In this document: positions 1 to 8,271 of the stretch, piece after piece
Layout of the letters: each line of letters opens with the position of its first letter
Numbering within the stretch: position 1 is the first letter of the stretch
NCBI GenBank assembly: GCA_964411125.1
Contig: CAYPJU010000143.1
Span: forward strand, 1 to 8,271
Reading direction: 5' to 3'
DNA length: 8,271 nucleotides
Origin: JBFIHF01 sp964411125
GTDB taxonomy: Bacteria > Myxococcota_A > Bradymonadia > Bradymonadales > Bradymonadaceae
Made by a program: the position numbers and the translations under genes
The notes under the pieces: generated by a model
What the model was told of the DNA's origin: nothing
Seen by the model: only the letters and a program-made list of their open reading frames with translations
The model's database searches: none

Positions 1-3
1 CTT

Positions 4-408
4 TTGACCGACCTCGAGCGCCCGAGCGCGCTCGACGACCCCGACTTCGCCGAGGCTGCCGAGAACCGCGCTGCCCTCGAAGGCTCGGACATCCCCGCGT
101 TCATGGCGGCGTTCGTGTGGGAGATCGAAGAGTCCGACCTGCTGCTGTCGTTCCGCAACGCCGGCGAAGTCGAGCGCATCCTCGCCGGCGTCCGGGGCCG
201 CGTCGGGTTCGGCCAGACGCTGCTTGTCGTGTCGGAAACGGGCCACGAATGGGCGTTTGCGCCGACCGACGAGCCGACGCTGGAGTTCGACGGCCCGACC
301 CTCGTCATGGAAGGGAGCTTCGAAGACATGGAGGACCTGCTCGACCACATCCTCGAGGTCTCCGCCGACGTCGAGGGCGAATTCACGTTCGCCTACCCCC
401 TGAGCTGA
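4..408 (+). CDS. Acidic lysine-free hypothetical protein, possibly 5'-truncated
   Basis: I do not recognise this 134-residue product. It has 31 Asp/Glu against 6 Arg and no Lys, so it should be strongly acidic. No signal peptide or membrane helix is visible, so it is probably cytoplasmic. The first half is charged and likely helical. A middle stretch (GQTLLVVSETGHEWAFAP, residues 69-86) alternates hydrophobic residues as in a beta hairpin. The C-terminal third (FEDMEDLLDHILEVSADVEG) looks like an amphipathic acidic helix. The codon at 4 is TTG and the frame stays open to base 1, so the true start may lie outside the window. The TGA at 406-408 is followed by about 220 bases without a clear gene. 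The composition would suit a small regulatory, immunity-like or chaperone-like protein, but nothing in the sequence decides this. Confidence 0.6.
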   Translation: MTDLERPSALDDPDFAEAAENRAALEGSDIPAFMAAFVWEIEESDLLLSFRNAGEVERILAGVRGRVGFGQTLLVVSETGHEWAFAPTDEPTLEFDGPTLVMEGSFEDMEDLLDHILEVSADVEGEFTFAYPLS

Positions 409-631
409 TACTCAGGAGAAGCACCGGTAACTTATCCAGATTAGAGAAGCGGTCGCCCTCGATGGACGCGTTTGCAGTTCGATGTCCATCGAACTACCGT
501 TGAGGGGCTGTACGCAAGGGGATCTCGTGAAAACCTGTTACACGGCGCGCATTCTTCGGGGTGTTGGTCTGCAAGTCTCCGCGACTTCTCCCCGCACTTC
601 CATGGATTGCACCAACGCGGGGACCGAGCCG
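409..631. other. Intergenic region with one inverted repeat
   Basis: This gap of about 220 bases separates the acidic protein from the first lipoprotein. The lipoprotein's frame is open back to an ATG at 482. Starting there would bury its signal peptide more than 50 residues inside, so I treat 482-631 as untranslated leader. Apart from the inverted repeat at 459-492 I see no convincing promoter, terminator or RNA gene. Confidence 0.4.
459..492. repeat. 9-bp perfect inverted repeat with 16-nt spacer
   Basis: TCGATGGAC at 459-467 is exactly complementary to GTCCATCGA at 484-492. The spacer (468-483) is 16 nt and no T-tract follows on either strand. It could be a dyad operator for the downstream lipoprotein gene, a leader hairpin in its mRNA, or a weak end to the upstream transcript. 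The arms are too perfect to dismiss, but the function is unknown. Confidence 0.4.
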
Positions 632-1441
632 ATGAACGTCACTATGAAAGCACCAAGAGAATTGGCGATCGTGTTTCTGCTGGCCTCATGCGCATGCGCA
701 TGCAACGGCGAACGAGAAGGGCCCACGGCGCCAGGCGGGCCAGAATCTTTGGCAGGTGATGAAAACGAGGAGCATCTCCTCGCAGCCGGTGAGGCGCTGT
801 TCCACGACGAAGAGCTGGAGTACATCACGGATACCGGCACTGTGGCCGTTGAAGACGACGGCACCTTTCGGTTCTCCACGAGACTCTGCAACTACGTCCC
901 CTACGAGGGTCCGCTCGTGGTTGCGACGGTCGAGTCTGGGAGGTACCTGGTTCCCGAAGGCTCCCCCTGGTGCGACCTCGATTACGCCAGTCGCCCCTCG
1001 GAATTCGTGCTAAAGGTGGAGGGAAACGCGGCGGGACCACCCGTGCCTCTCTCGCTCAAAACGGTGTACGTCAACGGATCGCCGTGGATGTTTCAGGGCC
1101 CGGGGGTTGGACAGCGCGTTTTGGTAGCGCTTCGCGAAGACGACGGGGAGTTGTTCTGGATGGACTGGATCCCTCTCGCGGTTTCGACGGACCCGAAGGA
1201 GACCGGAGTCCATGAGGGCGCCCGCACCGTCGAGGCGCAGGGCAACGCCACCGACCTGCCAACGAACTTCGCAGCTCTGTCTCGGGCAGTACGCGAAGCG
1301 CGTGCTGAGCGCCGTTGCGGCGACGCCGATGTCTGCAAAGACTACGGCTGGCCCGCATGCGTGCGTGACCCCGCGGCCTACCGAGAAGAGTGCCAGGAGG
1401 GATACGTGGCGCCCGACGCCGGTGGCTATCCGCCTCGGTAG
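632..1441 (+). CDS. Six-cysteine outer-envelope lipoprotein, function unknown
   Basis: Predicted 269-residue lipoprotein. From ATG 632 the N-terminus has a short basic region (K6, R9), a hydrophobic stretch AIVFLLAS (12-19) and the lipobox LASC with acyl Cys at residue 20. Two further Cys at 22 and 24 and a Gly/Pro/Glu-rich linker follow. After lipid attachment the protein would be anchored in the inner or outer membrane facing the periplasm or surface. The body holds six more Cys (86, 114, 229, 235, 243, 254), the last four clustered in a compact C-terminal tail that probably forms disulfides. Trp-rich beta-like segments lie in between (SPWMFQGPG, ELFWMDWIPL). No family is recognised. The frame is open upstream to 482, but only starts at 632 or 644 place the signal peptide at the N-terminus. 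The Shine-Dalgarno is weak (GGGGA about 10 nt upstream). It is convergent with the next gene. Confidence 0.75.
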   Translation: MNVTMKAPRELAIVFLLASCACACNGEREGPTAPGGPESLAGDENEEHLLAAGEALFHDEELEYITDTGTVAVEDDGTFRFSTRLCNYVPYEGPLVVATVESGRYLVPEGSPWCDLDYASRPSEFVLKVEGNAAGPPVPLSLKTVYVNGSPWMFQGPGVGQRVLVALREDDGELFWMDWIPLAVSTDPKETGVHEGARTVEAQGNATDLPTNFAALSRAVREARAERRCGDADVCKDYGWPACVRDPAAYREECQEGYVAPDAGGYPPR

Positions 1442-1456
1442 ACCGACCGTCAGCAG

Positions 1457-1481
1457 TTGGTCGCCGCATCTCGGCCACCAA
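1457..1481. terminator. Hairpin between convergent genes, probable bidirectional terminator
   Basis: TTGGTCGCCG at 1457-1466 pairs with CGGCCACCAA at 1472-1481 across the loop CATCT: nine base pairs with a single C-C mismatch. It fills the 50-base gap between the stop of the + lipoprotein (1441) and the stop of the - membrane protein (1492-1494), where a shared terminator is expected. No U-tract follows on either strand, so termination may be inefficient or rho-assisted. The hairpin is certain; the role is inferred. Confidence 0.5.
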
Positions 1482-1491
1482 GGTCGAAGAC

Positions 1492-2109
1492 TCAGTTCGT
1501 GTCGAGCTTCTTCCAGAACCGCAGCGTGCGCAGGCCGTGAGCGGCGAAGAGCGCCATGTCGAAGGTGAAGAGGAACGCGCCCTGGAGCATCAGCGAGCGG
1601 CCGAAGCCGAGCAGGCGCGGCTCGTCGTCGCGGTCGCCGCGGAGCGCCAGGTAGGCGCCGGCGGCGAGGTAAGCGAGGTCGAGGCCGGCGTTGAAGAGGA
1701 GCACGCGCCCGATCCCCTCGGACTTTCGGATCGTCTCGCCGAGGTCGTACTTGCCGGGGTCTTCGGCGAGCGCCGAGCCGAACCCGAGGCCGGCGATGCC
1801 GAGGTTCACGACGTTCCAGCCCGCGTTCATCAGGTGAAAGTTTCGGACCCAGGGTTGGTCGGCCGTCGCCCAGCCTGCGACACCGGTCCCGATGTTGAGG
1901 ACCGACCATCCGCCGAGGACCGACATGCCGACGACGTTCGTCCGAATGCGGCCGCGGTTCTCGGCCTCCACCACCTCAGCCGCGACCGGCCCGACCGCCA
2001 GCGCATCCGGTCGGCCCTGCGCGTGAACATCTACGGAGCCGATGCTCGCGACGGTCGTGAGCACGGTGCACAAAACGGCGCAATTGATACGAAGCCTGTC
2101 GTCGCCCAC
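1492..2109 (-). CDS. Small polytopic membrane protein, DUF6992-like
   Basis: 205-residue protein with an N-terminal export signal: R5/R7, hydrophobic 9-24, likely cleavage after VDVHA at residue 30. Four hydrophobic helices follow at about 61-80, 96-114, 136-156 and 172-191. Conserved-looking blocks are FHLMNAGWNVVNLGIA (91-106), LLFNAGLDLAYLAAGAYL (137-154) and the last helix GRSLMLQGAFLFTFDMAL. These resemble a family of small bacterial membrane proteins that I recall as DUF6992; the number is from memory and the family has no known function. The start is GTG at 2107-2109, supported by GAGGAG seven bases upstream. The gene upstream on the same strand ends in a terminator, so this one is probably transcribed from its own promoter in 2110-2160. 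A long + frame across this region is its antisense shadow. Confidence 0.8.
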   Translation of the reverse strand: MGDDRLRINCAVLCTVLTTVASIGSVDVHAQGRPDALAVGPVAAEVVEAENRGRIRTNVVGMSVLGGWSVLNIGTGVAGWATADQPWVRNFHLMNAGWNVVNLGIAGLGFGSALAEDPGKYDLGETIRKSEGIGRVLLFNAGLDLAYLAAGAYLALRGDRDDEPRLLGFGRSLMLQGAFLFTFDMALFAAHGLRTLRFWKKLDTN

Positions 2110-2116
2110 GCACTCT

Positions 2117-2122
2117 CTCCTC
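2117..2122 (-). promoter_or_regulatory. Strong Shine-Dalgarno fixing a GTG start
   Basis: On the minus strand GAGGAG (plus-strand CTCCTC) lies seven bases before the GTG at 2107-2109. It is the best ribosome binding site in the window and supports the non-ATG start of the DUF6992-like gene. Confidence 0.7.
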
Positions 2123-2160
2123 GGGGTCGGAACCTTGGATGCCGCAGGTGGCGAGAAGAC

Positions 2161-2190
2161 ACAAGAAAGCCCCCGCCGCGAGCGGGGGCT
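2161..2190 (-). terminator. Rho-independent terminator
   Basis: AGCCCCCGC at 2168-2176 and GCGGGGGCT at 2182-2190 form a perfect 9-bp stem around the 5-nt loop CGCGA. Read on the minus strand the stem is followed by TTTCTTGT, a U-rich tail. It lies about 55 bases after the stop of the HhH lipoprotein gene and upstream of the DUF6992-like gene. It should therefore end the former's transcript and separate the two minus-strand genes. Confidence 0.85.
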
Positions 2191-2244
2191 ACCGAACTTC
2201 GCGCCGGGCGTGACATGCGTCTCACGGGACCGGAGGGAGGACGG

Positions 2245-3036
2245 TCACTCGGGGATGCGGACGCTGCAGCGATACTGGGTGGTGCAGCCGCCGTACAGCG
2301 CGATGCAGGGCCCGTCGTTCGGGACGACCGCGCACTCCATCGGACCGGCATTTCCACTCTCCATCACGTTCGAGGCGAGGCGACGCAGGCCGCTCGCCTG
2401 GGGTGCGTAGCTCACGTCGGAGGTGCGGAACGAGACCACCACGTTGCCCGGGCCCGCCGTGTCGCTGTAGTCGCGCACTTTGTCGAAGCGGTAGTGGAAG
2501 TTGCACTGCCCGCTGTCGTCGCACTTCATCAGGCGGCCGACGAACGGCTGCTCGGACAGGTCGGAGGCCAGCTCACCGAAGAACTGCAGTTGGACGTCGC
2601 TCGGTGCGTAGGGGTCGGTCCCCGCATTGAAGTAGTCGCTGACGTCGAACTGCACGGGATCGGTGCCGACGGCGAACGTTCGTGCCTCGTCGAGAAGAGC
2701 GTCGAACGCTCGGGCGCCGACCCAGGAGACGTCGTCGAGCTCGGCGAGCGTCGTGAAGGGGCCGTCGGCCCGCGCCTCGACGATGTTGCGCGCTGCACGC
2801 ACATCGAGGAGGGCGTCGAGCTCCTCGAAGGAGTAGGTGTTGGCGATCTCGAGGACTATCTCGAGCTCGGTCGTCGTGACGGGGACGCCGTTCGAATCGC
2901 CGCGGCCATCGACGGAGACCCGGATCGGAGCGTCGTCGGTCGCGACGGGCTCGGTAGTCGTCGCATCGGCACAGCCGATCGTGCCGAGGATTGCGAAGGC
3001 GAGGGAAGCTTTCTTCAGGGTGTTCAAGGCGTTCAT
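2245..3036 (-). CDS. Lipoprotein with ComEA-like helix-hairpin-helix region
   Basis: Predicted 263-residue lipoprotein. From ATG 3036 the N-terminus is MNALNTLKKASLAFAILGTIGC: a Lys pair, a hydrophobic core and a lipobox-like TIGC with Cys22. The -3 Thr is unusual, so lipidation is likely but not certain. Residues 58-119 resemble tandem helix-hairpin-helix motifs of the ComEA/HhH_3 kind: leucine-rich helices around LLDVRAARNIVEARADGPF, then TLAELDDVSWVGARAFDALL. In ComEA-type proteins such motifs bind DNA backbone without sequence specificity. Canonical GhG hairpin glycines are only partly present, so DNA binding is unproven and a structural role is possible. The C-terminal half (120-263) carries six Cys (172, 178, 235, 244, 251, 257), probably three disulfides, and is not recognised. 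The frame extends to ATG 3072, but only the ATG at 3034-3036 has GGAG at good spacing. The gene is divergent from clpP and ends in its own terminator. Confidence 0.78.
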   Translation of the reverse strand: MNALNTLKKASLAFAILGTIGCADATTTEPVATDDAPIRVSVDGRGDSNGVPVTTTELEIVLEIANTYSFEELDALLDVRAARNIVEARADGPFTTLAELDDVSWVGARAFDALLDEARTFAVGTDPVQFDVSDYFNAGTDPYAPSDVQLQFFGELASDLSEQPFVGRLMKCDDSGQCNFHYRFDKVRDYSDTAGPGNVVVSFRTSDVSYAPQASGLRRLASNVMESGNAGPMECAVVPNDGPCIALYGGCTTQYRCSVRIPE

Positions 3037-3042
3037 CATCAT

Positions 3043-3046
3043 CTCC
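3043..3046 (-). promoter_or_regulatory. Shine-Dalgarno choosing among four ATGs
   Basis: The minus strand reads ATG GAG ATG ATG ATG AAC at 3048-3031. GGAG at 3046-3043 lies six bases before the last ATG (3036-3034), optimal spacing, but only three or zero bases before the two preceding ATGs. This favours 3036 and gives a signal peptide of normal length. ATG 3072 has no Shine-Dalgarno. Confidence 0.5.
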
Positions 3047-3072
3047 ATCGTTGATTGTCTTTCATTCTTCAT

Positions 3073-3336
3073 CGAACGAGGCGGAGGTTAGCGAGCGCTC
3101 ACCGAATTAAAATTGAATGTTTGTTAACCAAGCGTTGCGTTTTCCTTAACGTTCGCAACTTCGTGTTCCGGGGTGCATCGGACGGATCGGGAATGGAGGC
3201 CCGGGCCCCGCGGGTTTCGTAGACGAAGGATTGCACGCGGGGGTGGCGGAGCCGTCTTGTGCCCGCTCGGACAACGCGATACACACGTCGGCAGCTTCTT
3301 TCCGCGACAGCGAATACAATCCCGAAGGACATCCGA
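3073..3336. promoter_or_regulatory. Divergent regulatory gap upstream of clpP
   Basis: The 264 bases lie between the divergent lipoprotein gene and clpP and must hold promoters for both. About 3104-3160 is conspicuously AT-rich against the GC-rich surroundings. On the minus strand TTTAAT (plus 3106-3111) matches a -10 box in five of six bases, but the best -35 candidate TTGGTT (3126-3131) is only 14 bases away, so the call is weak. GTTGCG at 3134-3139 and CGCAAC at 3154-3159 form a 6-bp inverted repeat. For clpP no clear sigma-70 pair and no CtsR-type heptad repeat is seen. The rest (3170-3320) is GC-rich, with no supported gene. Confidence 0.4.
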
Positions 3337-3942
3337 ATGGCATTCATCCCCAACGTCGTCGAACAGACCCACCGCGGTGAGCGTGGCTGGGACATCTTCA
3401 GCCGTCTGCTGAAGGATCGGATCATCTTCCTCGGCACGGAAGTGAACGACATGATCGCGAACAGCGTGATCGCGCAGCTCCTGTTTTTGGAGAGCGAAGA
3501 TCCGGAGAAGGAGATCTCGCTGTACATCAACTCGCCGGGCGGCAGCGTGACGGCGGGGCTCGCGATCTACGACACGATGCAATACGTGAAGCCGCCGATC
3601 TCGACGATCTGCCTGGGTCAGGCGGCATCGATGGGTGCGGTGTTGCTGGCCGCGGGGACAAAGGGACGTAGGATGAGTCTGCCGAACTCGCGTATCCTCA
3701 TCCATCAGCCGCTGATCATGGGTGGGATCGGTGGGCAGGCGTCGGACATCGACATCCAGGCGCAGGAAATCTTGAAGATCCGCGAGCTGTTGAACGGTAT
3801 CTTGATGAAGCACACGGGGCAGAACCGTGAGCGGATCGAGAAGGACACGGACCGCGACTTCTTCATGAGCGCGGCGTCCGCGAAAGAGTACGGATTGATC
3901 GACGAAGTGTTCGAGCGGCCCCCCAAAGGGGAAAGCGCCTGA
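3337..3942 (+). CDS. clpP: ATP-dependent Clp protease proteolytic subunit ClpP
   Basis: Serine peptidase (family S14) that assembles into a tetradecameric chamber and degrades proteins unfolded and fed in by ClpX or ClpA/ClpC in the cytoplasm. At 201 residues it has typical length. The catalytic triad is complete: Ser98 in GQAASMGA, His123 in ILIHQPL and Asp174 in KDTDRDFF. The oxyanion glycine region INSPGGSVTAG (64-74) and the Gly-rich handle loop MGGIGGQASDIDIQ (128-141) are intact. ATG 3337 is chosen because GAAGGA (3324-3329) precedes it by seven bases and MAFIPNVVEQT is the usual N-terminus; a GTG at 3259 would only add an unrelated basic extension. Triad numbering close to that of mature E. 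coli ClpP implies little or no propeptide. Followed by clpX after 77 bases; tig is absent upstream. Confidence 0.98.
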   Translation: MAFIPNVVEQTHRGERGWDIFSRLLKDRIIFLGTEVNDMIANSVIAQLLFLESEDPEKEISLYINSPGGSVTAGLAIYDTMQYVKPPISTICLGQAASMGAVLLAAGTKGRRMSLPNSRILIHQPLIMGGIGGQASDIDIQAQEILKIRELLNGILMKHTGQNRERIEKDTDRDFFMSAASAKEYGLIDEVFERPPKGESA

Positions 3943-3993
3943 GAAGGCGTCGGGAATTCGAATTTTTTTACGGTCGTTTTACTATGGTAAAGT
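3935..3993 (+). promoter_or_regulatory. AT-rich clpP-clpX gap: weak hairpin plus candidate clpX promoter
   Basis: A small hairpin (GCGCCT-GAGA-AGGCGT, 3935-3950) overlaps the clpP stop. A run of seven T (3963-3969) follows, but 12 bases after the stem, too far for a standard terminator. The AT-rich stretch 3956-3993 also contains TTTACG (3967-3972) and TAAAGT (3988-3993), each matching a sigma-70 box in four of six bases with a 15-base spacer, slightly short. It may add a clpX-lon promoter and attenuate read-through from clpP. Both are inferences. Confidence 0.3.
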
Positions 3994-4019
3994 GACCGGG
4001 AAGTTTCAGGCAGGCACAC

Positions 4020-5285
<1,266 letters not shown>

Positions 5286-5331
5286 CACGAAACTCCGACC
5301 GCCGGGTAGTAGTCCGGCCGCCCGAGAGCCC
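5286..5331 (+). other. Short clpX-lon spacer
   Basis: The 46-base gap contains a weak 5-bp stem (GCCGG 5301-5305, CCGGC 5314-5318) without a T-tract, so it is not a terminator. A purine stretch GAGAG (5324-5328) three bases before ATG 5332 is the only Shine-Dalgarno-like sequence for lon. It is poorly spaced, so lon translation may depend partly on coupling or leader structure. Confidence 0.35.
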
Positions 5332-7755
<2,424 letters not shown>

Positions 7756-7757
7756 CC

Positions 7758-7852
7758 GGACCGCGGCGCTCCGTCGCCGCGTGGACCGCGGCGCTCCGTC
7801 GCCGCGTGGGCCGCGGCGCTCCGTCGCCGCGTGGGCCGCGGCGCTCCATCGC
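7758..7852 (+). repeat. 25-nt tandem hairpin repeat array 1, directly after lon
   Basis: Three full 25-nt units (7758-7782, 7783-7807, 7808-7832) and a decayed fourth (7833-7852) begin three bases after the lon stop codon. Each repeat cycle is arm CGCGGCG, loop CTCCGT, arm CGCCGCG, spacer TGGAC or TGGGC. The 7-nt arms are perfectly complementary, and because they alternate each arm can pair with either neighbour across the 6-nt or the 5-nt loop. Every full unit is identical apart from one A/G change. The array would form serial GC hairpins at the 3' end of the lon mRNA, where it could stabilise the transcript or help terminate it. No T-tract follows. The unit length is not a multiple of three and it follows a stop codon, so it is not coding for Lon. 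Confidence 0.85.
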
Positions 7853-7872
7853 TATCGACCCTGCCTGGTCTT

Positions 7873-8271
7873 TTGCCCCTTCTTCGAAAACTAACCATCG
7901 TCCGCGAAGGGGGCTCCTTCGGGGTCTTTCAGTTCACGACGCGCGCGGTCGAAGAGGTGGGCGGGGACGTCTGCATCCAGTCGGCGAGCGAGGCGATATG
8001 GATCCTTGGGGTCGAGGCGAGCGCGCATGGACTGGCGGTGAAATCGATCGATCATGCGCCGCCTCCGCAACGGGCACACATCTCGCTGGTGGACAAGTTG
8101 CGGGAGGACTCCCACACGCTGCACGCGCCGCCCGAGAATTGGCTGACCTTCTACCCGTTCGTCGAACCACGGGCGTCGATGCGCCAATGCTTCTGGGCCG
8201 AACCGCTACCGTTCTGGGAGCCCGGCGGTCCGCGCCGGGACGGAGCCCGGCGGTCCGCGCCGGGACGGAGC
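7873..8271 (+). CDS. Coding-like stretch, unknown product, no clear start, runs off the edge
   Basis: This frame has no stop to the right edge. From 7894 to 8220, 90 of 109 codons end in G or C (83%, hand count) against 65% G or C at first positions, the pattern of a real gene in a high-GC genome. The antisense frame (- strand, 7891-8187) would have the weaker third-position value. The translation has ordinary composition (for example GVFQFTTRAVEEVGGDVCIQ and ENWLTFYPFVEPR) but matches no family I know. The only early start is TTG 7873, with no Shine-Dalgarno; GTG 7957 is another option. Past 8220 it enters repeat array 2, whose 25-nt unit would shift frame every copy. It may therefore be a gene remnant or a gene interrupted by the array. 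The frame happens to be the same as that of lon. Confidence 0.3.
   Translation, partial: MPLLRKLTIVREGGSFGVFQFTTRAVEEVGGDVCIQSASEAIWILGVEASAHGLAVKSIDHAPPPQRAHISLVDKLREDSHTLHAPPENWLTFYPFVEPRASMRQCFWAEPLPFWEPGGPRRDGARRSAPGRS
8216..8271 (-). repeat. 25-nt tandem hairpin repeat array 2, inverted relative to array 1
   Basis: Two full 25-nt units plus partial ends run to the window edge and probably beyond. On the plus strand the order is arm CCCGGCG (8221-8227), loop GTCCG, arm CGCCGGG (8233-8239), loop ACGGAG, repeated once. The arms are perfectly complementary. Read on the minus strand the order is arm, CTCCGT, arm, CGGAC: the same architecture, period and 6-nt loop as array 1, with one difference in the 5-nt loop and different but compensating arms. 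The two arrays are therefore members of one repeat family in opposite orientation about 360 bases apart. Confidence 0.8.

Noticed and set aside
482..631. Upstream start for the first lipoprotein
   Set aside because: It would place the hydrophobic segment and lipobox at residues 62-70, too far inside for a signal peptide.
1390..3054. 554-codon open frame on the plus strand across the two minus-strand genes
   Set aside because: The minus genes have signal peptides, good Shine-Dalgarno sites and a terminator; the plus frame has biased Ala/Glu/Arg/Val composition and would cross the terminator hairpin.
3259..3336. N-terminal extension of ClpP from GTG 3259
   Set aside because: The extension is Arg/Thr-rich and unlike ClpP propeptides, while ATG 3337 has a well-spaced GAAGGA and the usual N-terminus.
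3935..3969. Rho-independent terminator after clpP
   Set aside because: The 6-bp stem is separated from the seven-T run by 12 bases, so it does not fit a standard terminator; kept only as a weak regulatory candidate.
7758..7852. CRISPR array
   Set aside because: Units are contiguous 25-nt tandem copies without unique spacers, and no cas gene is near.
7891..8187. 98-residue minus-strand ORF starting at TTG
   Set aside because: Third positions are only about 65% G/C against 83% for the opposite plus frame, there is no Shine-Dalgarno, and the product is Arg-rich with RRRR runs, as expected of a shadow.

Overview
The window is high-GC bacterial chromosomal DNA whose right half is a clpP-clpX-lon protease cluster. 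Its left half holds small envelope or hypothetical genes. Strongly G/C-biased third codon positions, several Cys-containing lipoproteins, and a Lon whose EFKNEI stretch after the first coiled coil matches Myxococcus Lon as I remember it suggest a member of Myxococcota or a related deltaproteobacterial lineage. That placement is inference; no rRNA or species marker is present.

Layout from left to right: (1) the end of, or a complete, very acidic lysine-free protein on + (4-408); (2) a six-cysteine lipoprotein on + (632-1441); (3) a convergent four-helix membrane protein on - (1492-2109), with a strong hairpin between the two convergent stops; (4) a lipoprotein on - with a ComEA-like helix-hairpin-helix region (2245-3036), followed by a clear rho-independent terminator; (5) a divergent AT-rich regulatory gap; (6) clpP (3337-3942), clpX (4020-5285) and lon (5332-7755), all on +; (7) a tail from 7756 to the right edge with two GC-rich tandem hairpin arrays around a coding-like stretch of unknown function.

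ClpP and ClpX form one ATP-dependent protease, with ClpX as unfoldase and ClpP as peptidase chamber. Lon is a separate single-chain AAA+ protease. The three genes are closely spaced and codirectional and probably act together in protein quality control. The trigger factor gene tig, often upstream of clpP, is absent here; a divergent lipoprotein gene takes its place. All catalytic and nucleotide-binding residues of the three proteases are present. However, Lon lacks the recognisable YLNEQMKAIQKELGE-type helix normally found before its second coiled coil.

The most distinctive non-genic signal is the pair of 25-nt tandem repeat arrays at 7758-7852 and 8216-8271. They lie in opposite orientation and share loop sequences. 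Their 7-nt stem arms differ by two changes, each matched by a complementary change in the partner arm, which is what selection on a hairpin would produce. I see no CRISPR, tRNA, rRNA, insertion sequence or defence system.
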